64,000 nucleotides of DNA from Mixta tenebrionis (GTDB taxonomy: Bacteria; Pseudomonadota; Gammaproteobacteria; Enterobacterales; Enterobacteriaceae), in contig NZ_VHQI01000001.1 of NCBI RefSeq assembly GCF_006517625.1, positions 68,180-132,179 of the forward strand, in the 5' to 3' direction. Numbering within the stretch: position 1 is the stretch's first letter; every line of letters starts with the position of its first letter. The notes beneath the pieces were generated by a model. The model had not been told where the DNA came from, made no database searches, and was given only the letters and a program-made list of their open reading frames with translations. A program made the position numbers and the translations under genes. Positions 29,228 through 39,335 of the stretch are shown one piece after another.

Positions 29228-29909
29228 AGCTAAGAATTTATTGATCGGCGGGCTGTGGAAAAACAACTCCGCGCTGGTGCAGCTGCTGGGCCTTTGCCCG
29301 CTGCTGGCCGTAACCTCTACCGCCACCAACGCGCTCGGCCTCGGCCTGGCAACCACGCTGGTGCTGACCATCACCAACAGCGCTATCTCCGCCTCGCGTC
29401 GCTGGGTGCCATCGGAAATCCGTATTCCCATTTACGTAATGATTATCGCGTCGGTGGTCAGCTGCGTGCAGATGTTGATTAACGCCTACGCTTACGGGCT
29501 TTATCAGTCGCTGGGGATTTTTATCCCGCTGATCGTAACCAACTGCATTGTGGTGGGACGCGCCGAGGCGGTGGCTTCCAAAAGCAGCATTCCCCTTTCC
29601 GCCCTTGACGGTTTTGCCATCGGCATGGGCGCGACCAGCGCCATGTTCGTGCTGGGATCGATGCGTGAGATTATCGGCAACGGCACTATTTTTAACGGCG
29701 CCGATCAGCTGCTGGGCCCCTGGGCCAAAGTGCTGCGGGTGGAAGTGGTACATTTTGATGCCCCAATGCTGCTGGCCATGCTGCCGCCGGGCGCATTTAT
29801 CGGCCTCGGCATGATGCTGGCGGCGAAATATATTCTCGATCAACGGCTGAAGGCGCGCGCTGCGGCCCGACGCGATCTGCCACAGGGACAAACCGGGAAA
29901 GCGGTGTGA
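29220..29909 (+). CDS. rsxE: electron transport complex subunit RsxE
   Basis: Membrane subunit homologous to RsxA, with inverted topology in the complex. The ATG at 29220 gives 229 residues starting [11 protein letters not shown], as in E. coli; an upstream in-frame ATG at 29208 lies within rsxG and has no advantage. Signatures [18 protein letters not shown] and [13 protein letters not shown] match the family. It ends in TGA overlapping the GTG start of nth by 3 bases, so nth is translationally coupled. Confidence 0.95.
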   Translation: MSEAKNLLIGGLWKNNSALVQLLGLCPLLAVTSTATNALGLGLATTLVLTITNSAISASRRWVPSEIRIPIYVMIIASVVSCVQMLINAYAYGLYQSLGIFIPLIVTNCIVVGRAEAVASKSSIPLSALDGFAIGMGATSAMFVLGSMREIIGNGTIFNGADQLLGPWAKVLRVEVVHFDAPMLLAMLPPGAFIGLGMMLAAKYILDQRLKARAAARRDLPQGQTGKAV

Positions 29910-30541
29910 ATAAAGAGAAGCGATACGAAATCCTGTCACGTTTGCGGGCTAATAACCCGCACCCCACTACCGAGCTTAATTTCAGTTCGCCGTTTGAGCT
30001 GCTGATTGCCGTTTTGCTCTCGGCGCAGGCTACCGACGTCAGCGTCAATAAAGCGACCGCCAGGCTCTACCCGGTCGCTAATACGCCCGCCGCGATGCTG
30101 GAGCTCGGCGTGGAAGGGGTGAAGGAATATATTAAGACCATCGGCCTGTATAACAGCAAGGCGGAGAACGTTATCAAAACCTGTCGCATCCTGCTGGAGC
30201 AGCATCAGGGAGAAGTACCGGAAGATCGCGCTGCGCTGGAGGCGCTGCCCGGCGTCGGGCGCAAAACCGCCAATGTGGTGCTGAACACCGCTTTCGGCTG
30301 GCCGACCATTGCCGTTGATACCCATATTTTCCGCGTCTGCAATCGTACCAACTTTGCGCCGGGCAAAAATGTAGAGCAGGTAGAAGAGAAGCTGCTGAAA
30401 GTCGTGCCGGCAGAGTTCAAAGTTGACTGCCATCACTGGCTAATCCTGCACGGCCGCTACACCTGTATCGCGCGCAAACCGCGCTGCGGCTCCTGTTTGA
30501 TTGAAGATCTCTGCGAATATAAAGAGAAAGTCGAGCTTTGA
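29906..30541 (+). CDS. nth: endonuclease III
   Basis: DNA glycosylase and AP lyase that removes oxidised pyrimidines in base-excision repair. 211 residues, identical in length to E. coli Nth. The helix-hairpin-helix [13 protein letters not shown] carries the catalytic Lys (about 120), and VDTHIFRV carries the catalytic Asp (about 138). The C-terminal 4Fe-4S loop Cys-X6-Cys-X2-Cys-X5-Cys is complete ([17 protein letters not shown]). The start codon is GTG. Co-transcription with the rsx genes is conserved in enterobacteria. Confidence 0.97.
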   Translation: MNKEKRYEILSRLRANNPHPTTELNFSSPFELLIAVLLSAQATDVSVNKATARLYPVANTPAAMLELGVEGVKEYIKTIGLYNSKAENVIKTCRILLEQHQGEVPEDRAALEALPGVGRKTANVVLNTAFGWPTIAVDTHIFRVCNRTNFAPGKNVEQVEEKLLKVVPAEFKVDCHHWLILHGRYTCIARKPRCGSCLIEDLCEYKEKVEL

Positions 30542-31296
30542 TCTTTCCGTTGCGCTGGCCGACGCGGTTACATAGCGGCCGCGGCACGCCAGAGCGGGCG
30601 TTCTGCGGTACGATTTATCGCCATTCGGCGCGCTATGTCAGCAGGCCGGCGGCGCGCATTTCACCGCCCGGACAATGATTCCCCAAAAAATAATTTTCAT
30701 GGCAATGATTAACAATCTTTCCATCCCACCACGGTTCGTGTAACGCCTGCGCCCGCGTCGACTTAACAAAACCTTTACCGCAATGGCCGCTATTCAATGC
30801 CGTTACGCGTCCGAATGACCATAACCAGTTATTTTTCCGCTTAAATTATTGTTTTAAAGCGTGATGCTGCTCACGTCATGCCGTCAGGCAGCTACCACGC
30901 CGGTGCAAGCCGTTATAAATCCTGAATAAAGCGCGGTTATCGCGCATTATTTAGTCATTTATTCTGCATTATTGGTCAAATAATCAAAGTGATATCACTG
31001 AACAAACAAATAGTAGATTATTGTACTTTTAAGGTATTTAAAGAATTTAAAGCGGCATATTATTCTGATAAAAATTTACCCCACGATACTTAACACCATT
31101 TAACAGAGGCGACTATTAATTTTAACCCTATAACTTTCACGAACTTCAGCAAATAAAAAAACGCTTGCCACTCGTGACGGGATAAGCGAAATTAATCGCC
31201 GTTTTTTCCGATTTTATTACAGAACCGTGCGCGGGTTTCGCCTGTGACGTGGTCTTATTTCCTGGTGAAAATCAGGTTGAAACAACAGAGGTAACA
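30542..31296. other. intergenic region nth-dtpA
   Basis: 755 bases with no gene I can support. The left third is GC-rich with a GCGCGC-bounded hairpin but no U-tract after nth. The right half is strongly AT-rich and should carry the dtpA promoter; in E. coli dtpA is activated by OmpR, but I could not mark the sites reliably. A small hairpin GCGCG-GTTAT-CGCGC lies at 30931-30945 and has a near twin before mepH. Confidence 0.45.
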
Positions 31297-32802
31297 GTGT
31301 CAACAGCAAACAAACACACTGATGAGGCGGTAAGCCTCAATGCGTTCAGACAGCCTAAAGCGTTCTATTTGATTTTTTCAATCGAACTTTGGGAGCGTTT
31401 CGGCTATTACGGCCTGCAGGCCATTATGGCGGTCTACCTGGTTAAACAGCTGGGTATGTCTGAAGCGGACTCCATTACGCTTTTCTCCTCCTTCAGCGCG
31501 CTGGTTTATGGTCTGACGGCCATCGGCGGCTGGCTGGGCGATAAAGTGCTGGGCACCAAACGCGTGATTATTCTCGGCGCGCTGGTGCTCTGCGTCGGCT
31601 ACGGCCTGATCGCCTGGTCCGGGCACAACGTTTCCATCGTCTATATCGGCATGGCGACTATCGCCATGGGTAGCGGGTTGTTTAAGGCCAACCCAGGCTC
31701 GCTGCTCTCTACCTGCTACGACAAAGACGATCCGCGTATCGACGGCGCGTTCACCATGTTCTACATGTCGATCAACGTCGGCTCGCTGATCTCAATGATG
31801 CTGACGCCGTGGCTGGCGGCCAAATATGGCTGGAGCGTCGCCTTCTCGCTGTCGGTTGTCGGCATGGCGATTACGGTGATTAACTTCCTGCTCTGCCAGA
31901 AAATGGTGAAAGATTACGGTTCTAAACCCGATTTCGCCCCGCTGCAGGCCGGCAAGCTGCTGGCGACTATCGTTGGCGTAGTGGTGCTGATCGCCATCGC
32001 CACCTGGCTGCTGCATCATCAGGATATCGCGCGCATCGTGCTGGGCGTGATCGCGCTGGGCATCGTGGTGGTGTTCGCCAAAGAGACCTTTACGCTGCAG
32101 GGCGCGGCGCGGCGCAAAATGATCGTCGCCTTCCTGCTGATGGTAGAAGCGATTGTTTTCTTCGTGCTCTACATGCAGATGCCGACCTCGCTGAACTTCT
32201 TTGCGATTCGCAACGTTGAGCACACTATCTTCGGCATCGCCTTCGAACCTGAGCAGTACCAGGCGCTGAACCCGTTCTGGATTATGGTCGCCAGCCCGAT
32301 TCTGGCCGCGGTCTATAACAAACTGGGCGATCGCCTGCCGATGCCCCACAAGTTCGCTATCGGCATGGTGCTCTGCTCCATCGCCTTCCTGGTGCTGCCG
32401 CTGGGCGCGAAATTCGCTAACGAACTGGGCATCGTGCCGGTAAGCTGGCTGATCCTGAGCTATGCGCTGCAGAGCGTCGGCGAGCTGATGATCTCAGGCC
32501 TTGGCCTGGCGATGGTAGCGCAGCTGGTGCCGCAGCGTCTGATGGGCTTTATTATGGGCTCCTGGTTCCTGACCACCGCCGGCGCCGCGATGATTGCCGG
32601 TAAAGTAGCTAACCTGATGGCCGTACCGGAAAACGTGACCGATCCGCTGGAATCGCTGCATACCTACAGCGAAGTGTTCCAGCAGATTGGGATCGTTACC
32701 GCGGTAATTGCGGTGCTGATGCTGCTGACCGCGCCGCTGCTTAACCGCATGACGGTGGATCACGAAGCGATAGCGAAACAGGCTGCCGAAAGCCACAGCT
32801 AA
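31297..32802 (+). CDS. dtpA: dipeptide/tripeptide permease DtpA
   Basis: Proton-coupled importer of di- and tripeptides, POT/PTR family, inner membrane. The GTG at 31297 follows AGAGG at 6 bases and gives 501 residues starting MSTANKH, matching E. coli; an upstream GTG at 31249 lacks a ribosome site. The ExxER proton-coupling motif is seen in [13 protein letters not shown] on helix 1; [20 protein letters not shown] corresponds to the PTR signature. About 14 membrane segments. A terminator follows at 32823. Confidence 0.96.
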   Translation: MSTANKHTDEAVSLNAFRQPKAFYLIFSIELWERFGYYGLQAIMAVYLVKQLGMSEADSITLFSSFSALVYGLTAIGGWLGDKVLGTKRVIILGALVLCVGYGLIAWSGHNVSIVYIGMATIAMGSGLFKANPGSLLSTCYDKDDPRIDGAFTMFYMSINVGSLISMMLTPWLAAKYGWSVAFSLSVVGMAITVINFLLCQKMVKDYGSKPDFAPLQAGKLLATIVGVVVLIAIATWLLHHQDIARIVLGVIALGIVVVFAKETFTLQGAARRKMIVAFLLMVEAIVFFVLYMQMPTSLNFFAIRNVEHTIFGIAFEPEQYQALNPFWIMVASPILAAVYNKLGDRLPMPHKFAIGMVLCSIAFLVLPLGAKFANELGIVPVSWLILSYALQSVGELMISGLGLAMVAQLVPQRLMGFIMGSWFLTTAGAAMIAGKVANLMAVPENVTDPLESLHTYSEVFQQIGIVTAVIAVLMLLTAPLLNRMTVDHEAIAKQAAESHS

Positions 32803-32822
32803 GCCAGACTGTATTGCTGAGA

Positions 32823-32847
32823 AAGCCGTCCCTGCGACGGCTTTTTT
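32823..32847 (+). terminator. intrinsic terminator after dtpA
   Basis: AAGCCGTC/GACGGCTT stem (8 bp, 5-base loop) running into TTTTTT, 20 bases past the dtpA stop. Confidence 0.85.
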
Positions 32848-32923
32848 ATTGGCGCCCCGCGCTGACATTTGCCGCGGTCCGCAGTAGGATGGCTCTTATC
32901 CCCATGCAAACAAGGAGCATTGT

Positions 32924-33529
32924 ATGAAACTGTTCAGCAAACCAGGAGCCTGTTCCCTCTCTCCCCATATTATCCTGCGCGAGTGCGGCTTCGATTTCAC
33001 CCAGGTCAATGTCGATCTGGCGACGAAAAAAACGGAGCGCGGCGAAGACTATTTGCAGATCAATCCCAAGGGCCAGGTGCCGGCGCTGCAGCTGGACGAT
33101 GGCACGCTGCTGACCGAAGGGGTGGCGATTGTACAATACCTGGCCGATCAGAAACCCGATCGCCAGCTGCTGGCGCCCACCGGCAGCCTGACGCGCTATC
33201 ACACGCTGGAGTGGCTGAGCTATATCTCTACCGAGCTGCACAAGGGCTTTATTCCGCTGTTCCGTCCCGATACGCCGGAAAATTATAAAACGCAGCAGCG
33301 CGAGCAGCTGACGGCGAAATTCCGCTATGTAGATGAGGCGCTGCGCGACAGGCAGTGGCTGAGCGGAACCCGCTTTAGCGTGGCGGATGCCTATTTGTTC
33401 GTGGTGGCGCGCTGGGCGAAGCTGGTACAGCTGGATCTCAGCGCTTTTCAGGCGCTGGCGGCGTGGCAGGCGCGCGTGGCGGAACGTCCGGCGGTTATCG
33501 CCGCGCTGAAGGCGGAGGGGCTTTCCTGA
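32924..33529 (+). CDS. gstA: glutathione S-transferase GstA
   Basis: Cytosolic beta-class glutathione S-transferase, detoxifying electrophiles and peroxides. 201 residues as in E. coli. The N-terminal thioredoxin-like domain has the beta-class catalytic Cys10 in [10 protein letters not shown] and the glutathione-site motifs QVPAL and [12 protein letters not shown]. The C-terminal helical domain carries the conserved [17 protein letters not shown] precedes the ATG. Convergent with pdxY, as in E. coli. Confidence 0.96.
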   Translation: MKLFSKPGACSLSPHIILRECGFDFTQVNVDLATKKTERGEDYLQINPKGQVPALQLDDGTLLTEGVAIVQYLADQKPDRQLLAPTGSLTRYHTLEWLSYISTELHKGFIPLFRPDTPENYKTQQREQLTAKFRYVDEALRDRQWLSGTRFSVADAYLFVVARWAKLVQLDLSAFQALAAWQARVAERPAVIAALKAEGLS

Positions 33530-33534
33530 TACGC

Positions 33535-33565
33535 AACGGGGCGCCTGCGCGTCCCGTTTGTTGCT
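33535..33565 (+). terminator. probable terminator after gstA
   Basis: AACGGGGCGC pairs with GCGTCCCGTT (10 bp with one G-U) around a CTGC loop; an interrupted T-run (TGTTGCTT) follows. Confidence 0.5.
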
Positions 33566-33575
33566 TCCCCGACGC

Positions 33576-34436
33576 TTAAAGTCTTTCCGCGGCGAAATGA
33601 TGCTGCGGCTGAACGAGCAGATCCTGCGCCGCCACCAGCTGTAGCTCATACTCGCCCATTTCGTGGGTTTTCAGCATAACTTCATAGACCGCGGCGGTAA
33701 TATGTTCCAGCGCCGGCTTCAGCGCTTCGCCCTTTAGCAGGTTTACCAGCAGCAGGCCGCTGGTTAAGTCGCCCACGCCTACCGGCTGACGCACGCCGAA
33801 ATCTACCAGCGGACGGCTGATATGCCAGGCTTCCTGCGCGGTAACCAGCAGCATTTCAAAGCGATCGCTGCGGCGCCCGGCGCGCGCCAGATGTTTTACC
33901 AGCACAATCTTCGGCCCCTGCGCGATCAGCTTACGTGACGCCGTCACGGCTTCTTCAACGTTCGCCACGCTGCCGCCGCTCAGCATCTCCAGCTCCAGCA
34001 GATTCGGCGCAATAATATCGCTGGCCGGCAGCGCAGCTTTACAGTGAAATTCCGCCACGCCCGGCGCCACGATACAGCCCTTTTCCGGATGTCCCATGAC
34101 CGGATCGCAGAAATACCAGGCATCGGGATTTGCCGCTTTAACCTGACGAACGATCTGCAGAATCTGCTCGCCCTGTTCGGCGGAGCCCAGATAGCCGCTC
34201 AGTACCGCGTCACAGGTTTTTAGCCGGTCGATATTGGCGATGCCCTTTACAATATCGCTCAGATGCTCCGCCGGCATTACCGTTCCGGTCCAGTGTCCAT
34301 ATTGCGTATGGTTGGAAAACTGGACGGTATTGAGCGGCCAGACGTTGGCCCCCATGCGGCGCATGGGAAATTCCGCCGCGCTGTTGCCGGCGTGGCCAAA
34401 AACGACATGAGATTGAATAGCGAGAATGTTTTTCAT
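33576..34436 (-). CDS. pdxY: pyridoxal kinase PdxY
   Basis: Salvage kinase phosphorylating pyridoxal to pyridoxal 5'-phosphate. 286 residues, ribokinase-like fold. [21 protein letters not shown] at the N-terminus is the conserved substrate region; [15 protein letters not shown] near residue 225 is the anion-hole motif with the catalytic Asp. It lies downstream of tyrS and pdxH on the same strand, the E. coli order. A terminator in the tyrS-pdxY gap would limit read-through. Confidence 0.95.
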   Translation of the reverse strand: MKNILAIQSHVVFGHAGNSAAEFPMRRMGANVWPLNTVQFSNHTQYGHWTGTVMPAEHLSDIVKGIANIDRLKTCDAVLSGYLGSAEQGEQILQIVRQVKAANPDAWYFCDPVMGHPEKGCIVAPGVAEFHCKAALPASDIIAPNLLELEMLSGGSVANVEEAVTASRKLIAQGPKIVLVKHLARAGRRSDRFEMLLVTAQEAWHISRPLVDFGVRQPVGVGDLTSGLLLVNLLKGEALKPALEHITAAVYEVMLKTHEMGEYELQLVAAQDLLVQPQHHFAAERL

Positions 34437-34459
34437 AGTTGAGCCTGTGAAACCTTACC

Positions 34460-34487
34460 AAAAAATAAGGCCGGTAGAACCGGCCTT
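34460..34487 (-). terminator. terminator between tyrS and pdxY
   Basis: AAGGCCGG/CCGGCCTT stem (8 bp, 5-base loop) followed on the minus strand by ATTTTTT. It lies 11 bases past the tyrS stop and 23 bases before pdxY, so it should attenuate pdxY unless read-through is allowed. Confidence 0.8.
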
Positions 34488-34498
34488 CAGAACACGTT

Positions 34499-35773
34499 TT
34501 ATTGCCAGCATACCAGGCAGTAATGTTTTTTACCGCGACGCAGCAGCGTAAAGCGATTGAATAACTTATCGCTGGCGCTGAAGCGATATTCGGCATCGGA
34601 CTGTTTTTCGCCGTTAACCGTTACCGCATTGGAATTAATCATGGTGCGCGCCTGACCGCGCGACGGCACCAGCTCTGCCGTCACCAGCGCCTGCTGCAGA
34701 TCGGCGTCGGCATCCAGCGTAATGGTTGGCATGCCGTCCTGCGCCAGCTGTTCGAAATCCGCTTCGGTCATATCGCTCAGGCTGCCGGAGAACAGGCTCT
34801 GGGTAATACGCTGCGCCGCCGTCAGCCCCGCTTCGCCATGTACCAGACGCGTTACCTGCTCAGCCAACACATACTGTGCACGCGGCGCCTTACCGCTGTT
34901 TTTATCTTCCTCTTCCAGCGCATCGATCTCTTCAATGCTCATAAAGGTAAAGAACTTCAGGAAGCGGTAAACGTCCGCATCGGCGGTGTTGATCCAGAAC
35001 TGATAGAATTTATAGGGGCTGGTTTTCTTCGCATCCAGCCAGACCGCGCCGCCTTCGGTTTTACCGAATTTGGTGCCGTCAGATTTAGTGATCAATGGCA
35101 CGGTCAGGCCGAATACCTGGTTCTGATGCAGACGGCGCGTCAGATCGATGCCGGAAGTAATGTTGCCCCACTGATCGGAACCGCCGATCTGCAACGCCAC
35201 GCCGTAGCGCTCGTTCAGACAGGCAAAGTCGTAGCCCTGCAGCAGGTTATAGGAGAACTCGGTAAAGGAGATGCCCTGATCTTCACGGTTCAGGCGCTGT
35301 TTTACCGCTTCTTTGTTAATCATCTGATTAACAGAGAAGTGTTTGCCGATATCGCGCAGGAAGGTCAGCACGTTCATACTGCCGAACCAGTCATAGTTAT
35401 TTGCCGCAATCGCGCTGTTGTCGCCACAGTCGAAATCGAGGAACGGCGCTACCTGTTGGCGGATCTTTTCTACCCACTCGTTCACCGTCTCGGTGGTGTT
35501 CAGCTTGCGCTCAGCCGCTTTAAAGCTCGGATCGCCGATCAGGCCCGTGGCGCCGCCCACCAGCGCAACCGGCTTATGTCCCGCATCCTGGAAACGTTTC
35601 AGACAAAGCAAAGGCACCAGATGGCCCAAATGCAAGCTGTCCGCGGTGGGATCGAAGCCGCAATAGAGAGCGATCGGCCCCTGCGCCAGTCTCTCTGCTA
35701 ACGCTTCCTCGTCCGTTACCTGGGCGATCAGGCCCCGCTCTTGCAATTGTTTAATCAGGTTACTGCTGGTCAT
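34499..35773 (-). CDS. tyrS: tyrosyl-tRNA synthetase
   Basis: Class I aminoacyl-tRNA synthetase charging tRNA-Tyr. The ATG at 35773, after GGAG, gives 424 residues, the E. coli length; the frame extends 38 codons upstream without support. The HIGH-equivalent is HLGH in [11 protein letters not shown]; the KMSKS-equivalent is [17 protein letters not shown] is the tyrosine-site signature. The C-terminal S4-like domain (about 355-424) ends with [12 protein letters not shown]. Cotranscribed with pdxH upstream. Confidence 0.97.
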   Translation of the reverse strand: MTSSNLIKQLQERGLIAQVTDEEALAERLAQGPIALYCGFDPTADSLHLGHLVPLLCLKRFQDAGHKPVALVGGATGLIGDPSFKAAERKLNTTETVNEWVEKIRQQVAPFLDFDCGDNSAIAANNYDWFGSMNVLTFLRDIGKHFSVNQMINKEAVKQRLNREDQGISFTEFSYNLLQGYDFACLNERYGVALQIGGSDQWGNITSGIDLTRRLHQNQVFGLTVPLITKSDGTKFGKTEGGAVWLDAKKTSPYKFYQFWINTADADVYRFLKFFTFMSIEEIDALEEEDKNSGKAPRAQYVLAEQVTRLVHGEAGLTAAQRITQSLFSGSLSDMTEADFEQLAQDGMPTITLDADADLQQALVTAELVPSRGQARTMINSNAVTVNGEKQSDAEYRFSASDKLFNRFTLLRRGKKHYCLVCWQ

Positions 35774-35905
35774 TAATGACTCCATGTTGTCACGACTGCA
35801 CCTATGCTGGTACACAGCTTTCCGCTGAGGTGCGGAGAAATGAAGGCGTATAGAATAAAGCGGCGCCGCCGCCAGCGCCAGCGCCACAGCGGATATTTAA
35901 TTGAT

Positions 35906-36562
35906 TCAGGGCGCCAGACGATCGATTTTCCAGCCCTCGCCTTCACGCTGATAAAAGAAGCGATCGTGCAGCCGGTGCGCGCCGCCCTGCCAGAACTCCA
36001 TCGCTTCAATATGCACGCGGAAACCGCCCCAGAAGCTCGGCAGCGGCACTTCGCCCTGGCTGAATTTCTGCTTCAGCTCCAGGAATTTACCTTCCAGCAC
36101 GCCGCGCGCTGAGATGCGGCTCGACTGCTGCGATACCCAGGCGCCGATTTGGCTGTCGCGCGGGCGGCTGTGGAAATATTTCATTACCTCCAGCATCGAA
36201 AGCTTTTCCGCCCGCCCCAGCACCATTACCTGGCGCTCAAGAAAGTGCCACGGGAAATGCAGGCTGACGCGCGGGTTAGCGGCCAGCTGCTGCGCCTTAC
36301 GGCTGCCAAGGTTGGTGTAAAATACCAGTCCGCGCTCGTCATAGTGCTTCAGCAGTACGATGCGCTGCCAGGGCTGGCCATGTTCATCCGCCGTCGCCAC
36401 GCACATCGCGGTAGGATCGGGCAGCTGGGCTTCGCACGCCTGGCGCAGCCACTGCTCAAACAGTTCCAGCGGCTGCTCAGGCAGATCTTTACGGCGCAGG
36501 CCGCCGCGGGTGTATTCACGCCGCAGATGGGCGATTTGTTGCAACGTTTCTTCTTCATTCAT
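35906..36562 (-). CDS. pdxH: pyridoxine/pyridoxamine 5'-phosphate oxidase
   Basis: FMN enzyme that makes pyridoxal 5'-phosphate from the pyridoxine and pyridoxamine phosphates, the last step of vitamin B6 synthesis. 218 residues as in E. coli. Conserved: [18 protein letters not shown] (FMN site), [14 protein letters not shown], and the C-terminal [15 protein letters not shown] with the active-site Arg and His. No good ribosome site is visible: a perfect 9-bp hairpin ends 4 bases before the ATG. Confidence 0.96.
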   Translation of the reverse strand: MNEEETLQQIAHLRREYTRGGLRRKDLPEQPLELFEQWLRQACEAQLPDPTAMCVATADEHGQPWQRIVLLKHYDERGLVFYTNLGSRKAQQLAANPRVSLHFPWHFLERQVMVLGRAEKLSMLEVMKYFHSRPRDSQIGAWVSQQSSRISARGVLEGKFLELKQKFSQGEVPLPSFWGGFRVHIEAMEFWQGGAHRLHDRFFYQREGEGWKIDRLAP

Positions 36563-36566
36563 AACC

Positions 36567-36594
36567 GGTTTTACCCCGAAAAAAAGGTAAAACC
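36567..36594 (-). promoter_or_regulatory. hairpin in the pdxH leader
   Basis: On the minus strand GGTTTTACC and GGTAAAACC form a perfect 9-bp stem around a 10-base loop that is mostly T. It ends 4 bases before the pdxH ATG, where a ribosome site would be, and is downstream of mliC. It could block ribosome access or mark a processing site. Confidence 0.5.
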
Positions 36595-36627
36595 ATTGTG
36601 CGCCTCGCCTTTAGCAAATTCAACGCG

Positions 36628-36936
36628 TCAGCCCTGGGTTTGTTGCTGGCAGTCAGCGACGACGATGCGCTGATGGCGTTCAAGCGAGGCGCTGGCGCCA
36701 GTGATACGCAGGCGCCAGGTTTCATCGCCGTAAAGCGCGCCGGACGCCGTCGCCTGCCGCGGCAGCTTCAGCAGCTGCCCATCCATAATAAACTGCGCCT
36801 GCCGCCCGCTAAAAGTGACCGTCAGCGGCAGCGTACCGCAAAGATAATGTCGCACCTGTTCCCGATCCTGACGCGCGCCATGCAGGCCGCAGCCAGACAG
36901 CAGTACAACGGCCAGTAAGACCAGCTTTTTACGCAT
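36628..36936 (-). CDS. mliC: C-type lysozyme inhibitor MliC, lipoprotein
   Basis: Outer-membrane lipoprotein that protects the murein from host lysozyme. The start at 36936 gives 102 residues with the lipobox LLSG-C at residue 16; an in-frame ATG five codons earlier overlaps the anmK stop. The mature domain has the MliC pattern: first Cys of the family disulfide in YLCGTLPLTVTF, ASGALYGDETW, and the second Cys in VVADCQQ. It starts 4 bases after the anmK stop, so the two are likely co-transcribed with pdxH downstream. Confidence 0.9.
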   Translation of the reverse strand: MRKKLVLLAVVLLSGCGLHGARQDREQVRHYLCGTLPLTVTFSGRQAQFIMDGQLLKLPRQATASGALYGDETWRLRITGASASLERHQRIVVADCQQQTQG

Positions 36937-36940
36937 GTTT

Positions 36941-38074
36941 TCACCAGACATGAGTTGATGAGAGTGGACGGTTGGCGGGATAGATGGCGCCCAGCACGCT
37001 CGCTTCGCGCGCGCCGGTAACCGAAGGCAGATTGCCCGGCAGGTTGTTCAGGGTTCGCCAGGCGAGCCAGGCAAAGGCCAGGCCTTCCATATCGTCGCCG
37101 CTGATGCCCGCCGCATCGGTGGTTGACACTTCCGTACCGGCTAACAGCTCCGCCAGCCGCGCCATTAGCAGCGGATTGCGCGCGCCGCCGCCGCAAACCA
37201 GCAGCCGCTCGCAGCCGCCGCTCAGCAGCACCTGTTGACTGATGGTAACTGCCGTCAGCTCCAGCAGCGTCGCCTGCACATCCTGCGGCGCAAGACCGGG
37301 GAAATGCCCCAGCTGCCGCGCGATCCAGCCGGCGTTAAAATATTCTCTGCCGGTGCTTTTGGGCGCCGGCAGGGAAAACCAGGCATCGCTCAGCATCTGC
37401 TGCAGCAGCGGCAGAATCACCGTTCCGCTGCCGGCCCAGGCGCCATCTTTATCATAGGGCCGCCCACGGTGGCGCCAGATCCAGGCATCCATCAGCATAT
37501 TACCCGGCCCGGTATCATAGCCGCCTACCGGCCTGCCGGGGAACAACAGGGAAAGGTTGGCGATGCCGCCGATATTCAGCACCATCCGCCGCTCCTGCGG
37601 GTGCATTAACAGCGCCTGATGGAAAGCGGGCACCAGCGGCGCGCCCTGCCCGCCCAGCGCCATATCCCGACGCCGAAAATCGCCGACTACCGTTATGCCG
37701 GTGGCGGCGGCAATTTGATTATTATCGCCGATTTGCAGCGTACAGGGCGCCTCCCCCCATGGCTCATGCCAGACGGTTTGCCCGTGGCAGCCGATAGCGA
37801 CGATATCTGCCGCCGTCAGGCTCTGCTGCTGCAGCAGGGTTAACACCGCTTCGGCAAACAGCCGTCCCAGGCGCGTATCCAGCCGGCCAAGCTGCGAGAG
37901 CGTCAGGCTCTGCCCCTGGTTAATCGCCAACAGCTCCTGCCGCAGCGCCTGCGGCACAGGGTGACAGTAGCTGGCCTGCTGCGCCACCATCTGCTCGTCG
38001 ATTGCCGCCAGCACCACATCCACGCCGTCAAGGCTGGTGCCGGACATCACGCCGATATAGCGTCCCGATTTCAT
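36941..38074 (-). CDS. anmK: anhydro-N-acetylmuramic acid kinase
   Basis: Murein-recycling enzyme that hydrolyses and phosphorylates 1,6-anhydroMurNAc to MurNAc 6-phosphate. The start at 38074, after GAGG, gives 377 residues (E. coli 369). The ATP-site motif [16 protein letters not shown] is at the N-terminus; [28 protein letters not shown] with the catalytic Asp, and [12 protein letters not shown] follow. mliC follows at once, a pairing also seen in E. coli. Confidence 0.96.
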   Translation of the reverse strand: MKSGRYIGVMSGTSLDGVDVVLAAIDEQMVAQQASYCHPVPQALRQELLAINQGQSLTLSQLGRLDTRLGRLFAEAVLTLLQQQSLTAADIVAIGCHGQTVWHEPWGEAPCTLQIGDNNQIAAATGITVVGDFRRRDMALGGQGAPLVPAFHQALLMHPQERRMVLNIGGIANLSLLFPGRPVGGYDTGPGNMLMDAWIWRHRGRPYDKDGAWAGSGTVILPLLQQMLSDAWFSLPAPKSTGREYFNAGWIARQLGHFPGLAPQDVQATLLELTAVTISQQVLLSGGCERLLVCGGGARNPLLMARLAELLAGTEVSTTDAAGISGDDMEGLAFAWLAWRTLNNLPGNLPSVTGAREASVLGAIYPANRPLSSTHVW

Positions 38075-38299
38075 CACGTTACCTCGCTTCCTCGCCGGAA
38101 GAGCCGTCATATTGCTGACAGCCTGGCAAAAACCGCCGGGTAATTCTATGATTAATTATTGTTTTTTATAGACAACACGATGTTTTCAGATTCAGGTATA
38201 CTATTTTCCCGACGCTATTGAAATTTTGTTTACCCATCGCGGTCTATGCTCTGCCATCGTCTGATTTACAGCTGGCTGAAACAGACGAAGGTTATGCCA

Positions 38300-38305
38300 T
38301 ATAAT
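38300..38305 (+). promoter_or_regulatory. probable slyB -10 element
   Basis: TATAAT is a perfect -10 hexamer 56 bases before slyB; CTGAAA at 38276-38281 is a weak -35 at 18 bases. E. coli slyB is activated by PhoP; I found no convincing PhoP direct repeat. Confidence 0.4.
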
Positions 38306-38360
38306 GAAGTATCTATGGCTGCCTTTTCGATGCAGTCAACAATCATGAAAGGAGCTTTAT

Positions 38361-38828
38361 ATGATTAAGCGTTTATTTGTCATGGCGCTGGCTGGCATGA
38401 CGCTGGCAGGCTGTACTAATACGGATACGCTTTCCGGCGACGTATACAGCGCCAGCGAAGCCAAACAGGTACAGAATGTAAGCTACGGTACGCTTGTCTC
38501 GGTGCGCCCGGTTAAAATTCAGGGCGGCGACGACAATAACGTTATCGGCGCTATTGGCGGCGCAGTGCTCGGCGGCTTTTTGGGTAATACCGTTGGCGGC
38601 GGCGCGGGACGCAGCCTGGCGACGGCCGGCGGCGCGATCCTCGGCGGTATGGCGGGCCAGGGCGTTCAGGGAGCAATTAACAAAGCGGATGGCGTAGAGC
38701 TGGGCATTCGTAAAGATGACGGCAACACCATTCTGGTGGTGCAGAAGCAGACCGCCAGCCGTTATTCCGTTGGGCAGCGCGTAATGCTGGCATCAAACGG
38801 CAGCCAGGTTACGGTTTCGCCGCAGTAA
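38361..38828 (+). CDS. slyB: outer-membrane lipoprotein SlyB
   Basis: Glycine-zipper lipoprotein that helps keep the outer membrane intact under stress. 155 residues. Lipobox LAG-C at residue 18, then a conserved GDVYSASEAKQVQNVSYGT segment and a glycine-zipper region (about 55-105, IGAIGGAVLGGFLGNTVGGG). GAAAGGAG precedes the ATG. The gene is convergent with slyA and shares its terminator, the E. coli layout. Confidence 0.95.
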   Translation: MIKRLFVMALAGMTLAGCTNTDTLSGDVYSASEAKQVQNVSYGTLVSVRPVKIQGGDDNNVIGAIGGAVLGGFLGNTVGGGAGRSLATAGGAILGGMAGQGVQGAINKADGVELGIRKDDGNTILVVQKQTASRYSVGQRVMLASNGSQVTVSPQ

Positions 38829-38850
38829 TTAATCATCCCCACGCTAAAAC

Positions 38851-38880
38851 AAAAAACCGACGCCGTGCGTCGGTTTTTTT
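38851..38880. terminator. bidirectional terminator between slyB and slyA
   Basis: CCGACGC/GCGTCGG stem flanked by A-run on the left and T-run on the right; serves slyB on the plus strand and slyA on the minus strand. Confidence 0.85.
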
Positions 38881-38891
38881 CATCGTTGTTG

Positions 38892-39335
38892 CTATTCACT
38901 TTTTTTCTGCAACTCGACAATATTTTTTTCCAGCCGCGCAACCAGGGTAATCATCTGATCGATCTCGCGTTTCGTGATACCTGACAGAATATCGTCGCGG
39001 GTGGCGTCAATAACGTGTTCTACCTGTTGGATAACCGGTTCTGCGGCTTTGGTCAGCTTAATACGCTTAGCTCGCCGATCGTTAGCGCAGGTACAGCGCA
39101 CAATCAGCCCTTTATCTTCCAGCTGATCAAGGGTACGCACCAGCGAAGGCTGCTCAATGCCGATCGCTTTAGCCAATTGGATCTGAGACTGATGAGGAGG
39201 CAACTGATGAATATTATGCAGAGTAACCCAATGCGTCTGTGTAAGTTCCAGCGGTTTAAGCCGTTGATCGATAAGTGCACGCCAGATACGCACTAAGCGT
39301 GCCAAATCCGTTCCTAATGGCGTATCCAATTTCAT
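38892..39335 (-). CDS. slyA: transcriptional regulator SlyA (MarR family)
   Basis: Dimeric winged-helix regulator that relieves H-NS silencing of envelope and virulence genes and responds to small aromatic ligands. 147 residues. The wHTH spans about residues 45-100 ([28 protein letters not shown], then the wing with [10 protein letters not shown]). The N-terminal [20 protein letters not shown] is nearly the same as in E. coli. A SlyA-type operator lies directly upstream, consistent with autoregulation. Confidence 0.96.
   Translation of the reverse strand: MKLDTPLGTDLARLVRIWRALIDQRLKPLELTQTHWVTLHNIHQLPPHQSQIQLAKAIGIEQPSLVRTLDQLEDKGLIVRCTCANDRRAKRIKLTKAAEPVIQQVEHVIDATRDDILSGITKREIDQMITLVARLEKNIVELQKKSE

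Noticed and set aside
38197..38360. PhoP box for slyB
   Set aside because: GTTTA-like words occur but not as the required direct repeat with 5-base spacing at a set distance from a -10.
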